This document shows, one piece after another, positions 49,694 to 63,200 of a stretch of DNA of 64,000 bases. Source of the DNA: Ptychodera flava (lineage: Eukaryota; Hemichordata; Enteropneusta; Ptychoderidae); contig NC_091947.1 of NCBI RefSeq assembly GCF_041260155.1, positions 26,705,115-26,769,114 of the forward strand, in the 5' to 3' direction. The notes beneath the pieces are model-generated. The model was not told where the DNA came from. It saw only the letters and a program-made list of their open reading frames with translations, and did not search any database. Both the position numbers and the translations under genes were made by a program. The stretch's first letter is position 1, and the number at the start of each line of letters is the position of its first letter.

Positions 49694-50195
49694 TTCCAAA
49701 ATATATCTTCTTTTCATCCCTTTTTTCTGGAACCAAGGCAGTTACAGACTCTACCTCTGCCAGTGTTATAAATATCTAGCCATTGCATTTGTATTGAGTT
49801 GCCTGCATGGTAAGGCTAAATATATGAATGATGCTGAGGACTCCGGTATCATGCATGCATATCTGATAACCTCCACGATACTCTTGTCTATCTTTATCTT
49901 TATCTTTGGAGCAGATCATTCTCCAAGTGCCTAGCAGGAAGACTGAAACATTGGAGAGGAATAAGATGGTGACATATCAGGTTTGGTACACTAACCATTT
50001 TGGCACTTGCTATAAAAACTAAACATAACACTCGTCTTGACAGGCTCATTAGATTCACACTGCTTGACAGGCGGCCATATTACATCTCAGACCCAACACT
50101 GAAGGATCTTGAAAAGTGCAATGACATGACAGCAGTCCAAAAAACAAACTGAATGTGCCTGCATTTGATTATCGTCAAAATTTTGGGTGACCCAA

Positions 50196-53100
50196 CTATT
50201 TGAGTTGTGCATAGGTATAGAGAATACTCTGGATTGCAGCGACTGTTATAAAGACAAGGAATATCCCTCTGTAGTCTCTTCTCTCCAGTTTAACTATTTT
50301 CAATGGAACCAGTACACTGAAAGAAGAAAGCAAATATTGATGCATCAAATGAAATAAGCTATCATAGACTAAAGTTGGCTTATACCTGAATTTGTCTTTA
50401 CAAATCCCAACTTGCAAAAACAGTATCAATGACACTGTTCCTCCCATATAGTTTACACAAAGTATGCCATCACTACGAACTTGTGCAAAAAAATTTAAAG
50501 ACATCCGAAAAAGTAGTTTTGAATAATACAAGTAATAATAATAAAGTGAAGTGGTTTTGACTAAAGAAATACAGAATTGACTTACCCTTTTGTAAAGAGA
50601 ATTACAGATAGAATAACCAAACCAAGCTTCAAGCCAATGTTGGAAACACTTGGATTGAGAGGTGCCCTGAAAGAGTTGATAACACACAAAACGTCAAACC
50701 AGCTCATTTACAAAGTCTACGAATAAAAGCCTGATTAGCTGTATCTTTTTGCATTTTTTTCCCATAGGATGCATCCTTAAGTGATCACGGAACATCTTTC
50801 AAACATTACCAATGAACGTGAAAGTTAGATTTTAATGATTAAATAACTTTTGACTTGCAATTCACATATGGCCACTGGCAGAGAGAACACACTGACTGTG
50901 ATTCAGTGTGATTAATAGACTTAATCCATCACCCAGAATTGAAATATTCAAATCTTCAGAGACCATATGGCTTAATAAAGGGAATTAAAAATATCTCTCA
51001 GAAGATTGGATGGTATATCTTAGTAACCAAAATGCAAAATACACACCTTAGAGGGACTCTAACAGGGCAACCATGAGCTTTATGTATACCTTTTGCTACT
51101 AAAGATGAACACGTATATTGTATGGGAGCTTTTGTGAGGGTGCAGGCCAGGTGAGCAAATCAAGTTTTGAAATATCTTGGACCACAAAAGTTTTGCATAA
51201 CACTCAACAAGAAGATCAGTGAAAATAATTGTACTTGAGTGATACAGAACGTAATTGCTGGACTTGAAAACGAGACTTCACGACTTCTTGATGTGTAGTG
51301 ACACTGGCAAGGGGTTCATCTAATACTGCGTGGCTTTGCTCATCCCAGCACAGCGGTTCATGAACGGCTAACTAAAATATAATAAATTCTATTAAACCTA
51401 GTTTTGTGTATAAGCCTGTTTTTCCTTGTTCTCTTCTCTCACCCTATGTTTCCTCGCTCTGTGAGTTATGACTTTTCAGTGTTAATAATGTATGCATGAT
51501 GCAGTTTTCCCTCCTTTGGTGAACTTCAGGCATGCTATATGATAGCCTTATAAGATGGCAACAGTATGGAGGTCAACACAGAAATCCTATACCAAAAGTT
51601 CAACAAGGGAGGGCGCACTGCATCAGTACTCCCTCTAAGGTTTTAAGTTGATGAGCAACTTAGGGTTTGGTGCCTGAAGGGCATGGCAGCGTCATAATAC
51701 TGTATACACAGACAGTCATGATTAATAGTGCCAGGAAACATAGGGCCAGAGATGAGAACATAACTTAACTAAACTTACTTCTCGTCTATGACAACCACTG
51801 GATTATCCAACTTTTCCGGTTCTGATTCTTTAGGTTTCGCCATTTGGCTTGCTGCCACCAAGAAACGCCTCTGGATGTTGTGCATTCTCGCCTCTTTCTC
51901 AAACTGTTGCACCAGTTTATTGTTAAGTTTCAGGTTGCCATGATGATCCTTTTGTTCCTCTTCCTCAAAATCATCTCTCTCTGTCGGCATTGTGAATCGC
52001 AGGACATTGGTATCATCTTGGTTCTTATTACTTCCATCGCTGCCAGTCCCATCAACCAAGATTTGTGGCTGAAGAGGTGCCACAGTTACCATGGCAGCAG
52101 TCCTTGGCTGTTGCTTAGCAACTGTTTGTTCTTCATCCCTATTCATTTTGGTATATTCCTGTGATTTGTCTCTGGCAGCCAGGCCACTCTCTGCCTCCTT
52201 TGTTACCATGTTCAGTTGTGTTTCCTGCTTTTCATTTTCTGTCACATTCATAATTTTCAAATCAGGTTGCTCCACCGTTATGACTTCGTGAGTTGTTGGC
52301 TGTTCATCCACACCTGATTTTGCACCGAGTTTATAAATATCATAAAATGATGCCTGCAATGGCATTTCCATCATGTCCTCAACATTCCACAATCCATAGA
52401 GATGTTCTGTTGGGTCAAAAATGAACAACTGTCAGTCACAAATATGATGTGAGATCAGCACCACACTGCACTGCACTGCAATGCTCCACCAATAAATCAT
52501 TATTGACAATTCAAGACTTTCCCATTGGTCAAGACATCACATGTGGCAAATACACTCATGGCTCTAACTTCTTTTGAAAGGCCACTTAAAATTCAAGAAC
52601 TGTTCTCTATTGCTTGTAAGATGTGGTATTTTTCAACATACTACAAAATCAGTGACAGATATTTTTGTACTGTGACTTTTCCAGGAGCATATTGAGGTAA
52701 TTGTCACTTTCTTGTTTCATTACACTGTGAATACATTTGTAGGGAACAATATGGTGATGTGCTTCTATCAAATGATATTTTACTTTACTGAAGGAGAAAT
52801 TTGTTTGTCTCTTGCCATGTGTAGAATTGTGGAGAATAGAGTTTGTTGTCAAATGTCTGCACCTGACCAGCAACTATGCAATACTGAATGCAAGATTTTA
52901 AGTGATAATTTGGTCGATTTGTTGATCATAATTACATTATCATTCAGTCAACGGCTGACAATGGCACTCATTCACAATCACAAGGGTGCTCTTTATATGA
53001 CATTTCCGAGGCTCAACACTAACTTCTTCACACTGAATGAAAATCATCTCTATCATATGGTGGCTAAGTCTTTCACAGCATGAGTTGCTATATGGTCAAA

Positions 53101-56100
53101 ATTAAAAACTATACTCGCCTTTGGTGTTGTCGGTGAACCATTTACGCTTGACAAGGTGTATTTTTGTTGTGTAAGGAAAGGGATTCACTACACCAAGTTG
53201 GTGAAGAGTAAGTGTCCATGACCCTGTCCTCAACTCACTGCATGATATAGACGAGACAAGATACTGGGCATCCTCGGGCTGCAAAACAACAGCAAACTAA
53301 GATTATCTGGATCTTTGGAACTTTAATCAACAACGATAAATGCGATAAAATGACGGCTTTTGAGTGTTAACTCTTATTTGATTTTTGCAGAGTTTCAGAG
53401 CATACATTTTATTTGCAACGTACAGGGCCTGGGATCAATTTCAGACTATTATGAACAAATGTTACCGTCAAAAAAGGCAAACAAATGTACCTTTTTTTGA
53501 CCATTCATCAAATTTCCTTTCACAGCAAGGCTTTCTGTGAGAATGGATTACGGCATAATTAGATATTAATTGCCATTTTAAAGATATGAAAAGTATGAAA
53601 TATGCATCTACAAGAAAAACATCCATTTTCTTTGAAGCCCCATTAGCTAATATCTTTTTGTGTTTTGCCTCCCAAAATGATATCACCCGGTCTTTGGGGA
53701 GATTTTTTTGATTCCCATAATTATGCCATATTGTCTTTGAAAATGTCACCATTTCAATCCTTTGCGATAGACTCAGTCAAAGGTTTTGTGTGCTGTTGTA
53801 AACATTTCCATATAAGTTGCTTTTTATTCCAAAATATAGATCCAGCTAATGGGGCTTTTTAAGGGACGATCCATGTTTTATCAACGGTCTTATTATGCTA
53901 GGTGATAGGTGCCTTCTGTCAGGGGTTCAAGCCGTGCCAATAGCTCTTATTTCACTTGAAATTTGAGTAACATTTTGGCTTACAATACTCACACCATAGT
54001 GTTTTCTTGCTGACCAATCAAATGTGAGGATTCTGTGACATTGTAGTTTTCCGCTTGGACCGAAGATATGAGCTTGGAACTTGAGGGTCTTGTTCTTGCC
54101 AATAAAGACAAATCTGAAATTATCCTTCTCAACATTCTCATACTGCTTATCTGTCAAAAATAAAATTAGTTTCATGTTGATTAGATTTATAAGCAAAAAT
54201 ATGAAACATACCCTGAAAAGAAAACATGTGTATGCCTCTGTTTGCTTAACTCTATGTCCACCACATTGTATGTAGCCTTTTCTAGATAACCATGGCAATA
54301 GGGCTATTCACAATTGATGTCATTGTTCTCTCATTAATATGCAAAAATAAACATTTGTCTGCATTTTTTATTACACTTCAAAAAATTACGTATGGAAGAC
54401 GTATGGAAGAATGATGAAAACACATCTTGGTGGGCGACTGCTAGTGTAACAATGAATACTCAAAGACGTGTTCACGACTCAGAGTACAAGCTGCAAAAAC
54501 AGCTACGCATGCAACAATGATGACATTTGTCTGCATTTCAAGCTGCAGCGCCTGATGTTGCATTCGTGCAGAAACATTTAGTAACACACCTGTAACCGTG
54601 TAAAATTGTAATGGGCCAGTCAGTTCAATGATTCAGTTGATCAGATCAAATGATTGCCTGTATTTATTAAAGCGATAACATTGCATAGTTTCAGTTTTTC
54701 CTTCTCTGAAGTTGTAGCAGCGTCATCGGTATTGGCAGAGGATATTAAGAAGGGGTTGCTGTTGTAGTGGTTAAGATGACACTGAAGTATTTGATTTACT
54801 TAAAGTTAGTACATGCCACGTAAGTGAACACTTAAACTTTGACTCAAACTTTCCTAGGTGAAACTTTCAATCATTCTCTTATCAAATCAAGAATGAAAAT
54901 AAGGGGTAACCATGCAAAGTTTTGGTGCTAGAGAAACAAATAACCTGACAATTACTGATATTTGAAATTCAAAATGGCCGCCATCCCTCTAGTAGTGTAG
55001 GAGTGACGGTGATGGTAGACAAGGTAGTCTTAACAGTGGTAGCTAGGTAAATAGTGGTGGTAGATATGATAATATCAGAACATAGATAATCCCTTTCCTT
55101 ACATGACAAAGATACACCTTGTCAAACATAAACGGTTCACAGAAAACACCAAAGGCGAGTAAATTTGTTTTTAATATCAGAAAAGGTAGGTTGTGATGTG
55201 GTATTGTTGATCATAGCTCATGGTAATAGAAGTGTAATATTGATAGTTCACCTACCACTGGCAGTTGAGATAATTTTGTAAAAGAGTCAGTGATGATTGT
55301 ATAAAAAAAAACAACATGTTGACTGTGTACTCACTCATTTTTTTCATATTTGCAACTTCATTGCAATATTTACAGGGTTTTCCTTGCTGCTTGAATTGTG
55401 CTCTGATGTGAAGATATTTGCCAATAGCCAGGTCGTACGGGTGTGGAGGGTTTTCAATTCCACGCCTACAAATACACATACAGACATTACAAAATTGAAA
55501 CTGGAAACAGGTACAGATGGCTACTACTAAGAGATTCTTCACCAATGTATCTGACAAAATAAAATATAATCAAGGCCAATTAATGAGATCTTTGTGGGTA
55601 AATAATACATTTCTCTTTATGTAGTGCAACTCATATGCATGTGCATTTAAAGACATAATTAATATTGTCATAATAGGAACACAACATCATATGAACACTA
55701 CAGCCTTCAACAAACACCTACATTACATTTTTTAAGTATAACCAGATATGAACTGTAAATGCTAACGTGTTTCATTGTACATGTATATTGCAGTTATGTG
55801 TAAATTTGAACCTTTGCCACATGTTTGCAACTTCATTGAAAGTATTATGATCAACATAATGAACAATATTCACCACAGATTAAACTCTATAGGTCATTAA
55901 GTATTCAAATACGCAATTAGCTGAAATAGAAATAATTAATTTCTTTGACTGCTGTCATTGTATCACCACTTTATATAGTAAGTGTAATTGCCTTTGGTCA
56001 AGTCCTTCAAACTATATATTCCAAACTTTGAAAGCTCATTAGATATGCAAACTATTAATTAGCTGACATGAAAACTTAATGTGCGAAATGACTTTCAATA

Positions 56101-57196
56101 TTGGTATAACCTGGTATAATCATCAATGTACATAGCATGTTATGCCAACTTTGATCAAATAAATCCAAGTATGTATCCCTAATTAGGAAAGTTCATTAAA
56201 TATACACATTAGGAATTGGCTGAAGCAAAAATGCTTTATAATGTTAGCCTACATAATAGTATCTTAATATACATAGCAATTTTCATCAATTTTCGTCATG
56301 TAAATTCAAATATATATCCCTAATTTCAAAAATTCATTAGATATGCAAATTAGGAGCTGGATGAAGTAAAATGCTTAATGACTTTCAATAATGTCGTATC
56401 ATAGCATCTTTAATGTACATAGCAAGTTTTGTAAACTTTGGTTTAGTCAATACAGATAAATATCCCTGATTATGAAAGTTCATTAAATATGCAAATAAGG
56501 AATTGGCTAAAGTTCAAATGCTCAATGACTTTCAATAATGTTCTATCATAGTATCTTTGATGTACATAGCAAGTTTCATCAACTTTGGTCAGGTCAATTC
56601 AGATAAATACCCCTAATTAGGAAAATTCATAAAATATGCAAATTAGGAATTGGCTGATGTAAAAATGCTGAATGACATTTATTAATGTTTTATCATAGTA
56701 TTTTTAATGTACATAGCAAGTTTCATCAATTTCGGTCATGTACAAATTTAAATCCCTAATTTCAAAAATTCATTAAATATGCAAATTAGGATTTGGATGA
56801 AGTAAAAATGCTTAATGACTTTCAGTAAGGTTAAATCATAGTATCTTCAATATGCATACCAAGTTTCGTCAATTTTGATCGAGTAAATTCAGATATATAC
56901 ACCTAACTAGGAAATTTCATTAAACATGCAATTAGTAGTTATCTTTCATGTCACCCCTTAATATCTTTCAAAGCTGATATATCTTGGTGTGATCAACATT
57001 TGTAGCGAATCTCATCAAATTGTGTGCAGTCGTTGTCAATATATATCAGTTTTTTCTAAAATCATTAGTTATGCAAATGAGCAAAAGTAAGCAAGCCACA
57101 CCCACCAAAAACTAATCAGTTCTTGCCATTTGCAAACTGAATCTATGTACCAGATTTGATTCTGATCTGACGAGCCGTTTTTGAGATATTTAGTAC

Positions 57197-57235
<39 letters not shown>

Positions 57236-60200
57236 CACAGACACACAGACATCGCTGCGACATATGCCAACGTGTGTCAACACGTGAGCAAAAAAATAAA
57301 AGCTACTGCATGTATAAATTTTAACTAAACATTTGAATTATTGCATCTCTATTTCTGAACAGAACTCGAAATACCAGGGGTTGAGGTTTTCAACATAAAA
57401 ACAAACGTCAAGAAAATATTCAACACAGGGGGCGCTATGACTTACCCTCCAAACTTGTTGACACCCAAGACCTGAAGTGCCTTCAGGTGACCTTGACAGA
57501 AGCAGTCATACTGTTTCTTTGGCATCTGTAAGGTGTGTACAGGAAGACACGAATGATAAGTCAATAGAATGTGACACAAAAGGACAGGGTTTATAGATAG
57601 TGCTGTTCAAAGACCAAAGATGTTTGTGGCTGATTGTGAGTTTCTAATACAAAGCAACTCATTACAACAATATTAATTATATAACACCAAAAATTATGAC
57701 AATAAAGCTGGTGATGATACTTACGAATGAAGCTCTCATTCTTGTTGTGGGTCCATTTATTTGCGTCTGCCAAAAGACAAAAAAAAAAGAAAGACAAAAA
57801 TTAGAGACATTCCCTAAAAGACAGGGACATCTGCACCTCGAAATCTTCTCTTTTGGAACCACATCATCACTTTACCACATACAGATCATTACAAATTACT
57901 GAAACAACTCCACAATTGAAACTGGTCTTTGCTGTGATGTAGCAAGTATGTACCTTACACATCAGGTGATAAAATGTGAGAAAAAGACAACATTGATGTG
58001 TTGACATTCATGACAACAAAAGTAAACTACTGAGGTTCTGTATGAATACTGTACATCCTGTCACCTGAAAAAAAGTCTTGAAAAAGTTTCATGAATGCAT
58101 CTGGTTCAAAAAATTTTACGTTGTCTGTACTGAATGCTCAAATATGGAAGTTGTAACTTTGCTGCTTGATCCATACCTTAAGCAATAACCCCGCCACAGG
58201 AGGGTATAAATGAGATTTTTGTACAATGCGTAACAAATAGCGCTCGCCTATCAGCTCGTGGAGTGAATTGTATCCAAATCGAGTGACATACTTTTACTGT
58301 GAGGAAGTGTCAATTTATTTGTGTATGAACAAATACAATCTTACATGCACATCTCACCAGATGTTGCATCTTGACTTCCGCAATATCAAGCAAAGTGCAC
58401 GGTGCGCCGTTGCCCTAATGCAATGATTTGTGTACATCAAACCAAAATGTTCTGCTTCAGAGATGTCTTTCATCATCAATCCCAACTTGTTTGCACCGAG
58501 AGGTGAGTTACAGACCCATGCTTTATCTGTGTATAAAATTCAGACTTCAGTCTTTGAAATACAACGGACAGTTTTGGATTAACTTTAGAAATTTACGTTC
58601 AAATGCACTGACTGGGCAATTTTCGAAAATGCTGGTTAAGGGGCCCGTCGTTTTACCACTGCTATCAGTGCTAAAACAGTTTTTCAGCATTGTGGAACGA
58701 ACTTTATATCAAAATGGCACATGGTAGCATGATAATATATAATCTCATGTAATTACTTGTATGATTTCTACACCAAATTATGATGTGATGGTATTTCTCT
58801 CAATGGCTTGGCTAGACATTTTTTTTTTTGGTAAATAACGGTGGATATCATGATAAACAGATAATCTCAGAGTCTCTCCATGCTCACAGACCTGGCATGC
58901 CAGCCTGATACTCTTTGCATAGGCAGTATGGGCCTTACTCAAGAGAACATCATTGCAAGGCAGAGATCTGGTTTTCAGGAAAGCAGAAGATGTGAGATAG
59001 TCTTACTGATGGCATAATATCAACATCACACGCATCAATTTGTTCAGCCTACAAAGAATTAAAAGAGAGTATTAATGGAAAAAACAAACACAGATTTGGA
59101 GCAAGAAGAACACAAAACCAAATATCCCATGCTTTTTTTCCTCATGTGTACACTCACCACTTCAAAATCAATCCAAATTCTTCTTTTCTGAACCAGCTCA
59201 TTTCTACTGTTGAACACTGCCTGGCAGCACGGATCAGTCGGCTGAATCACGGGCAGAAGTCGCCATTCCTTTATGACAGGCTTATGCATCACTTTGTACC
59301 ATTGATAACCATATTTCTTGTTGAGTGCCGATTGGACCAGAAGACTGACAATATAAAACATTCATGTGAACCACCATATTAAAAACAGGGTGTTGAACCG
59401 AGTAAAAGTTTTCAAGATTTGCAAATATCTACACTGGATCAAGCTGCTGATGGTACAGTCAAGTAATAAACCACACCCAGCGACAGTATACCACAAGATT
59501 TTGACCATGTTCACGACATATGTGTACGAGCAATAGTGAGTGCATATATGGAGTGAACTGGTAAAATCAAGTTGTATTCCATTGCTGGGTGTGGTTTATT
59601 GCTATTGTAATACAATACATCATATGTTGAAACTCTTAAAAAGTCGTATTATGCTGCACTGGAATGACCTTTTCACTGTATATTCCTACAATTTGTAGAA
59701 AGTTGACGACGATGAATCTGGTGAGATGTGCATGTAAAATTTGCACTCAAATTACATGTCAATGCTTCTTTAATCACAATGAAATACGGAACTGAAGTCA
59801 AAATTCATGTTTTCAGGTATAAAACAGCAGGTGAGGAATAATTATAATGTCACTCCATTACAAAAAGGGAAACTGCGCATAGATGTTTACCACAAGGGGC
59901 GCCCTCTATAGCCAGTAAAACAGGCACATACTTTAGGAAGTCTTGCTTCATGTAGTCTTCCATTACTTGATCATAGAATCCACCTTCTCTCCACTTAGCA
60001 AGTTCTCCTCGCAGCTGGCTGGTCACATTATCATCAAATTTTCGACCAAACATAAAAGTGTACGATTGGCTCTTCAGGTGATACAGACTACCATCTTTGA
60101 AATCCAATGGACCCTTTCACGACAGAAAAAAAGATAATAGAAACAAATCTTGTTCTTCCCATCAAGTTTAGTGCAACATTTTACAAATTTTAATGAATTT

Positions 60201-63200
60201 TTTGTGTAATTTTTTTGATAATTGTGGGCCAAATGGACACCATATTTAATTTGCTATAATTTTTTTATCATAATTTTGGCAAAACTCTGAAAAAAATTGA
60301 CTGGGGTGGCGCTCAAAGGGTTAAAGCTCCACTGGCTGTGACTTTGGACTGATTTTCCAGTATTTTTGTTCAGACTGCAAAATAAGGTTTCGTGCTTTAT
60401 TTCAGAATCATGCCTGCTGTTTAATTCGTCAGTACAGATATGTCTGGCGGTATTGTTAATGACTGGATTTTAGTCCAGACTAGAATTCATTTCAGACAAC
60501 AAAACTGTATATTATACCCAATGAATTGCATTAGCTAGGCAATGTTATGTTGTCATACTTCAGGAAGAAGATTAAGAAACTAAATTTGTTTGATAGAGCC
60601 AAAATAATGAAAGAAATTGTTAAATGTTATAAACTGTCCCTTTTTATAGATGGGGAAAAAAATTTCATGAACATAACAGAATATGATAACAGAAGATTGC
60701 AGATTGGTGTATATGCTTATTACATAAACTGCCAGATATGTAGAGTCTCAGTATGCATGAAATTATTTGAATCCATGAAGGACAGCAAAGCAGTTATAAA
60801 ATTGAGCGTTCAAAAGCTATGTCAACTTCATCTGGAAAAAAAGTACAATCAATTTTCTGCTTTACAGAGAAAAACACTGAATAAAGCGGTGTTCACATCT
60901 ATAGTCAAGGGAATCTACCTTTGTAACCTGCAGTTACTTGCAAAATACTAATTGATAACTGTCCATAAAATTACATTACTTCACTCACCTGTCCACAAAA
61001 GTCAATATCTTCAGAGTGCCTGCAGAAACCTTTTTCATCATTTTGTGCAAAATTTTGAAATGTATGCAGGTTTCCTCCCACTACAGTATCCCTGAAAGTT
61101 GAACAAAAATAATATTCAAACATATTCTTCTCGTAATGCAATGCCCTTTACATTTCCAACCCAGGCTTCATGTAATGATTATAACTGTTGCGCTGGATGT
61201 TTAGCGCCCCCAACGGTCATAATTGCATTCTTGTGGCACAACGGTTTCTCCAGTGCATTTCTGCAAGGGAGGTGTACTGATTGGAAGAGCCTTAGAGACA
61301 ACGAACCTGAGATGTGACATCATGATTGTTGATTTGAGATAAGATTCATCAGGAATGAGACTGCTCTGGGTGAAAAACTGTATTTCATGAAGTCCTTCCC
61401 TATCAGGAGACACCACAAACTCTGAGGCTTCGCTATGAAGAAACAAAAAAAAAACCATTTTCAGATATAAGTGACTATGTCGCTGCACTTCGTGCTTTCA
61501 TATTACACTTTTTCTACATTAACAAAAACCTCAAATTATATTGGCAATACATGATACGATTTTTCTAACCCAGCTTTACCATAAGGGGAGATTTGTGTTT
61601 GTGAAAACAGCCTTTCACTTAGCTATATAACAGCACATTTCTGGGAGATTCTAAAAACATCTTGCCACTTTCTTCAACTTCTGTTTACGTGATGCTGAAA
61701 TAAGGTAGGATTACAACTCTCATCACATATTTTCAATGTTCAGACAAGGGAGGTTTGAAGCCAATGGCCACAAAAATACATTGTCGTACACACACGCCCT
61801 CTTCGGCGAGTCTTATCACCCAACGCCGAAAAGGCCGTGGTATCACTGGCCACGTTTAGCGTTCACGCATTGCTGCAAGGCTCTATGATAGTCGAGGAAA
61901 AACCTACGAGCCAATCAGATTGCCCGTTACAGAGCCACTATTCGGCTGTTATCAGGCAAGGTGGCTGCCCCTGCTGGTGACAACGTGCAGCTGACTGACG
62001 GCGAAGAACGTGCCATTTCTTCCTATTTTGGCTTCGATTGCCTTTATGACCATCAAAGGAGACAGGAAAAAATGCTCTGGCTTGCGAGAATGGCTAGGCT
62101 CCCGATCGTCTCAACACTGCCGAAATCACAGATCTCGGAAAATTGCGTAGTTGTTCAAGTCCGATTATGTTTCATTAATTCATCACAAAAGTTACGCTAA
62201 CAACGGAATCAAACCAAGAGAGGTGTTTGTTCCATGGGTTTGCAGTTTAGCTGGGTGCGAACACGTATAAGCTTATGCGTACACTCGCTCAGTGTGACCT
62301 GGTGACAATTTTCGGACAGGGTATACTACAGTGAATATAGCCCTGCGTGCGATGCTGTGTGTTAGCTGCTACAGCTAACACACAGCATCGCACGCAGGGC
62401 TAGCGATAGAGTTGCCGACATCGACGGTTATTTACGAGAAGTGAATAAAAGACTGGCATTTTTGGAAGCGATCGAGTAGCTGAGGTAGGCAGGGATACGA
62501 CTTGGGCCCAAGAACGCTGAATTTCAGCAGTAATTTGGCTTTTTACGTCAAGTCCCAAAATGGATTTGAAGTCACCGACCCTACGTACGGGTCTTTGCAG
62601 GGCTGTGGTGAGCGGGGCGATTAGCTGTAGCGGAACACACAGCATCGTACGCAGGGCTATCTGTGTACATACCGAAGCCGTAGTATTCACATGGTGTCGC
62701 CGTTGCTCTCGATCATGACAGAAAAACTGTCAAAACTTTGAAAGCTGTCGGATTTAATGCAACATATGCCGGAAGAGATGCAACGGAACCAGAGGATCTC
62801 AGGCCCTGAAAGCTCAATTGTGTACACACAGACGATGAGGAGCTTACGACCCGACATGACTTTGTAAAACGGATTCGTGATTGGCTAATTCTGATGATAT
62901 GTTCTCATGAATAATTAATTAACCCCCATTCATACTTCCGCAGTTTCTCGGCGTAATCTGCCAGAGCTTGATTTTTGCGTAGGTCAGCGGAGCGGAAATT
63001 ATTGCTCTGGCTCGCGAGAATGCAAAAATAAAGTTTAAACAAAATCATGCACTTAAACCAGTGTTCCCTCTAAGGTTTGGAGTGGGTGAGCAACTTTGGC
63101 TTTGGTGTCCGAAGTGTGCCGCGAACACAAAAGCAGCCGTGTTGTGTCTTCTCTATATATGCTATTTGACTTTAATAAATCTGGTCACATAGTCACAACA

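Larger units (their letters stand above)
44318..50195. other. Intergenic region between the AhpD-like and GT14 genes
   Basis: Holds the AhpD-like 3' end, the 146-bp array at 44660-45990, a candidate microprotein gene (46801-46986) and a poly-C run near 47725. A minus-strand AATAAA (49688-49693) could serve the GT14 gene. The 169-codon frame at 49425-49934 has no recognisable domain, and I do not call it a gene. Confidence 0.5.

Noticed and set aside
49425..49934. 169-codon frame rich in Phe, Leu and Ile
   Set aside because: Hydrophobic runs come from TTC/TTT/ATC-rich simple sequence; no splice or homology support.
52712..53083. 123-codon plus-strand frame
   Set aside because: Lies in a GT14 intron on the opposite strand and has no recognisable domain.
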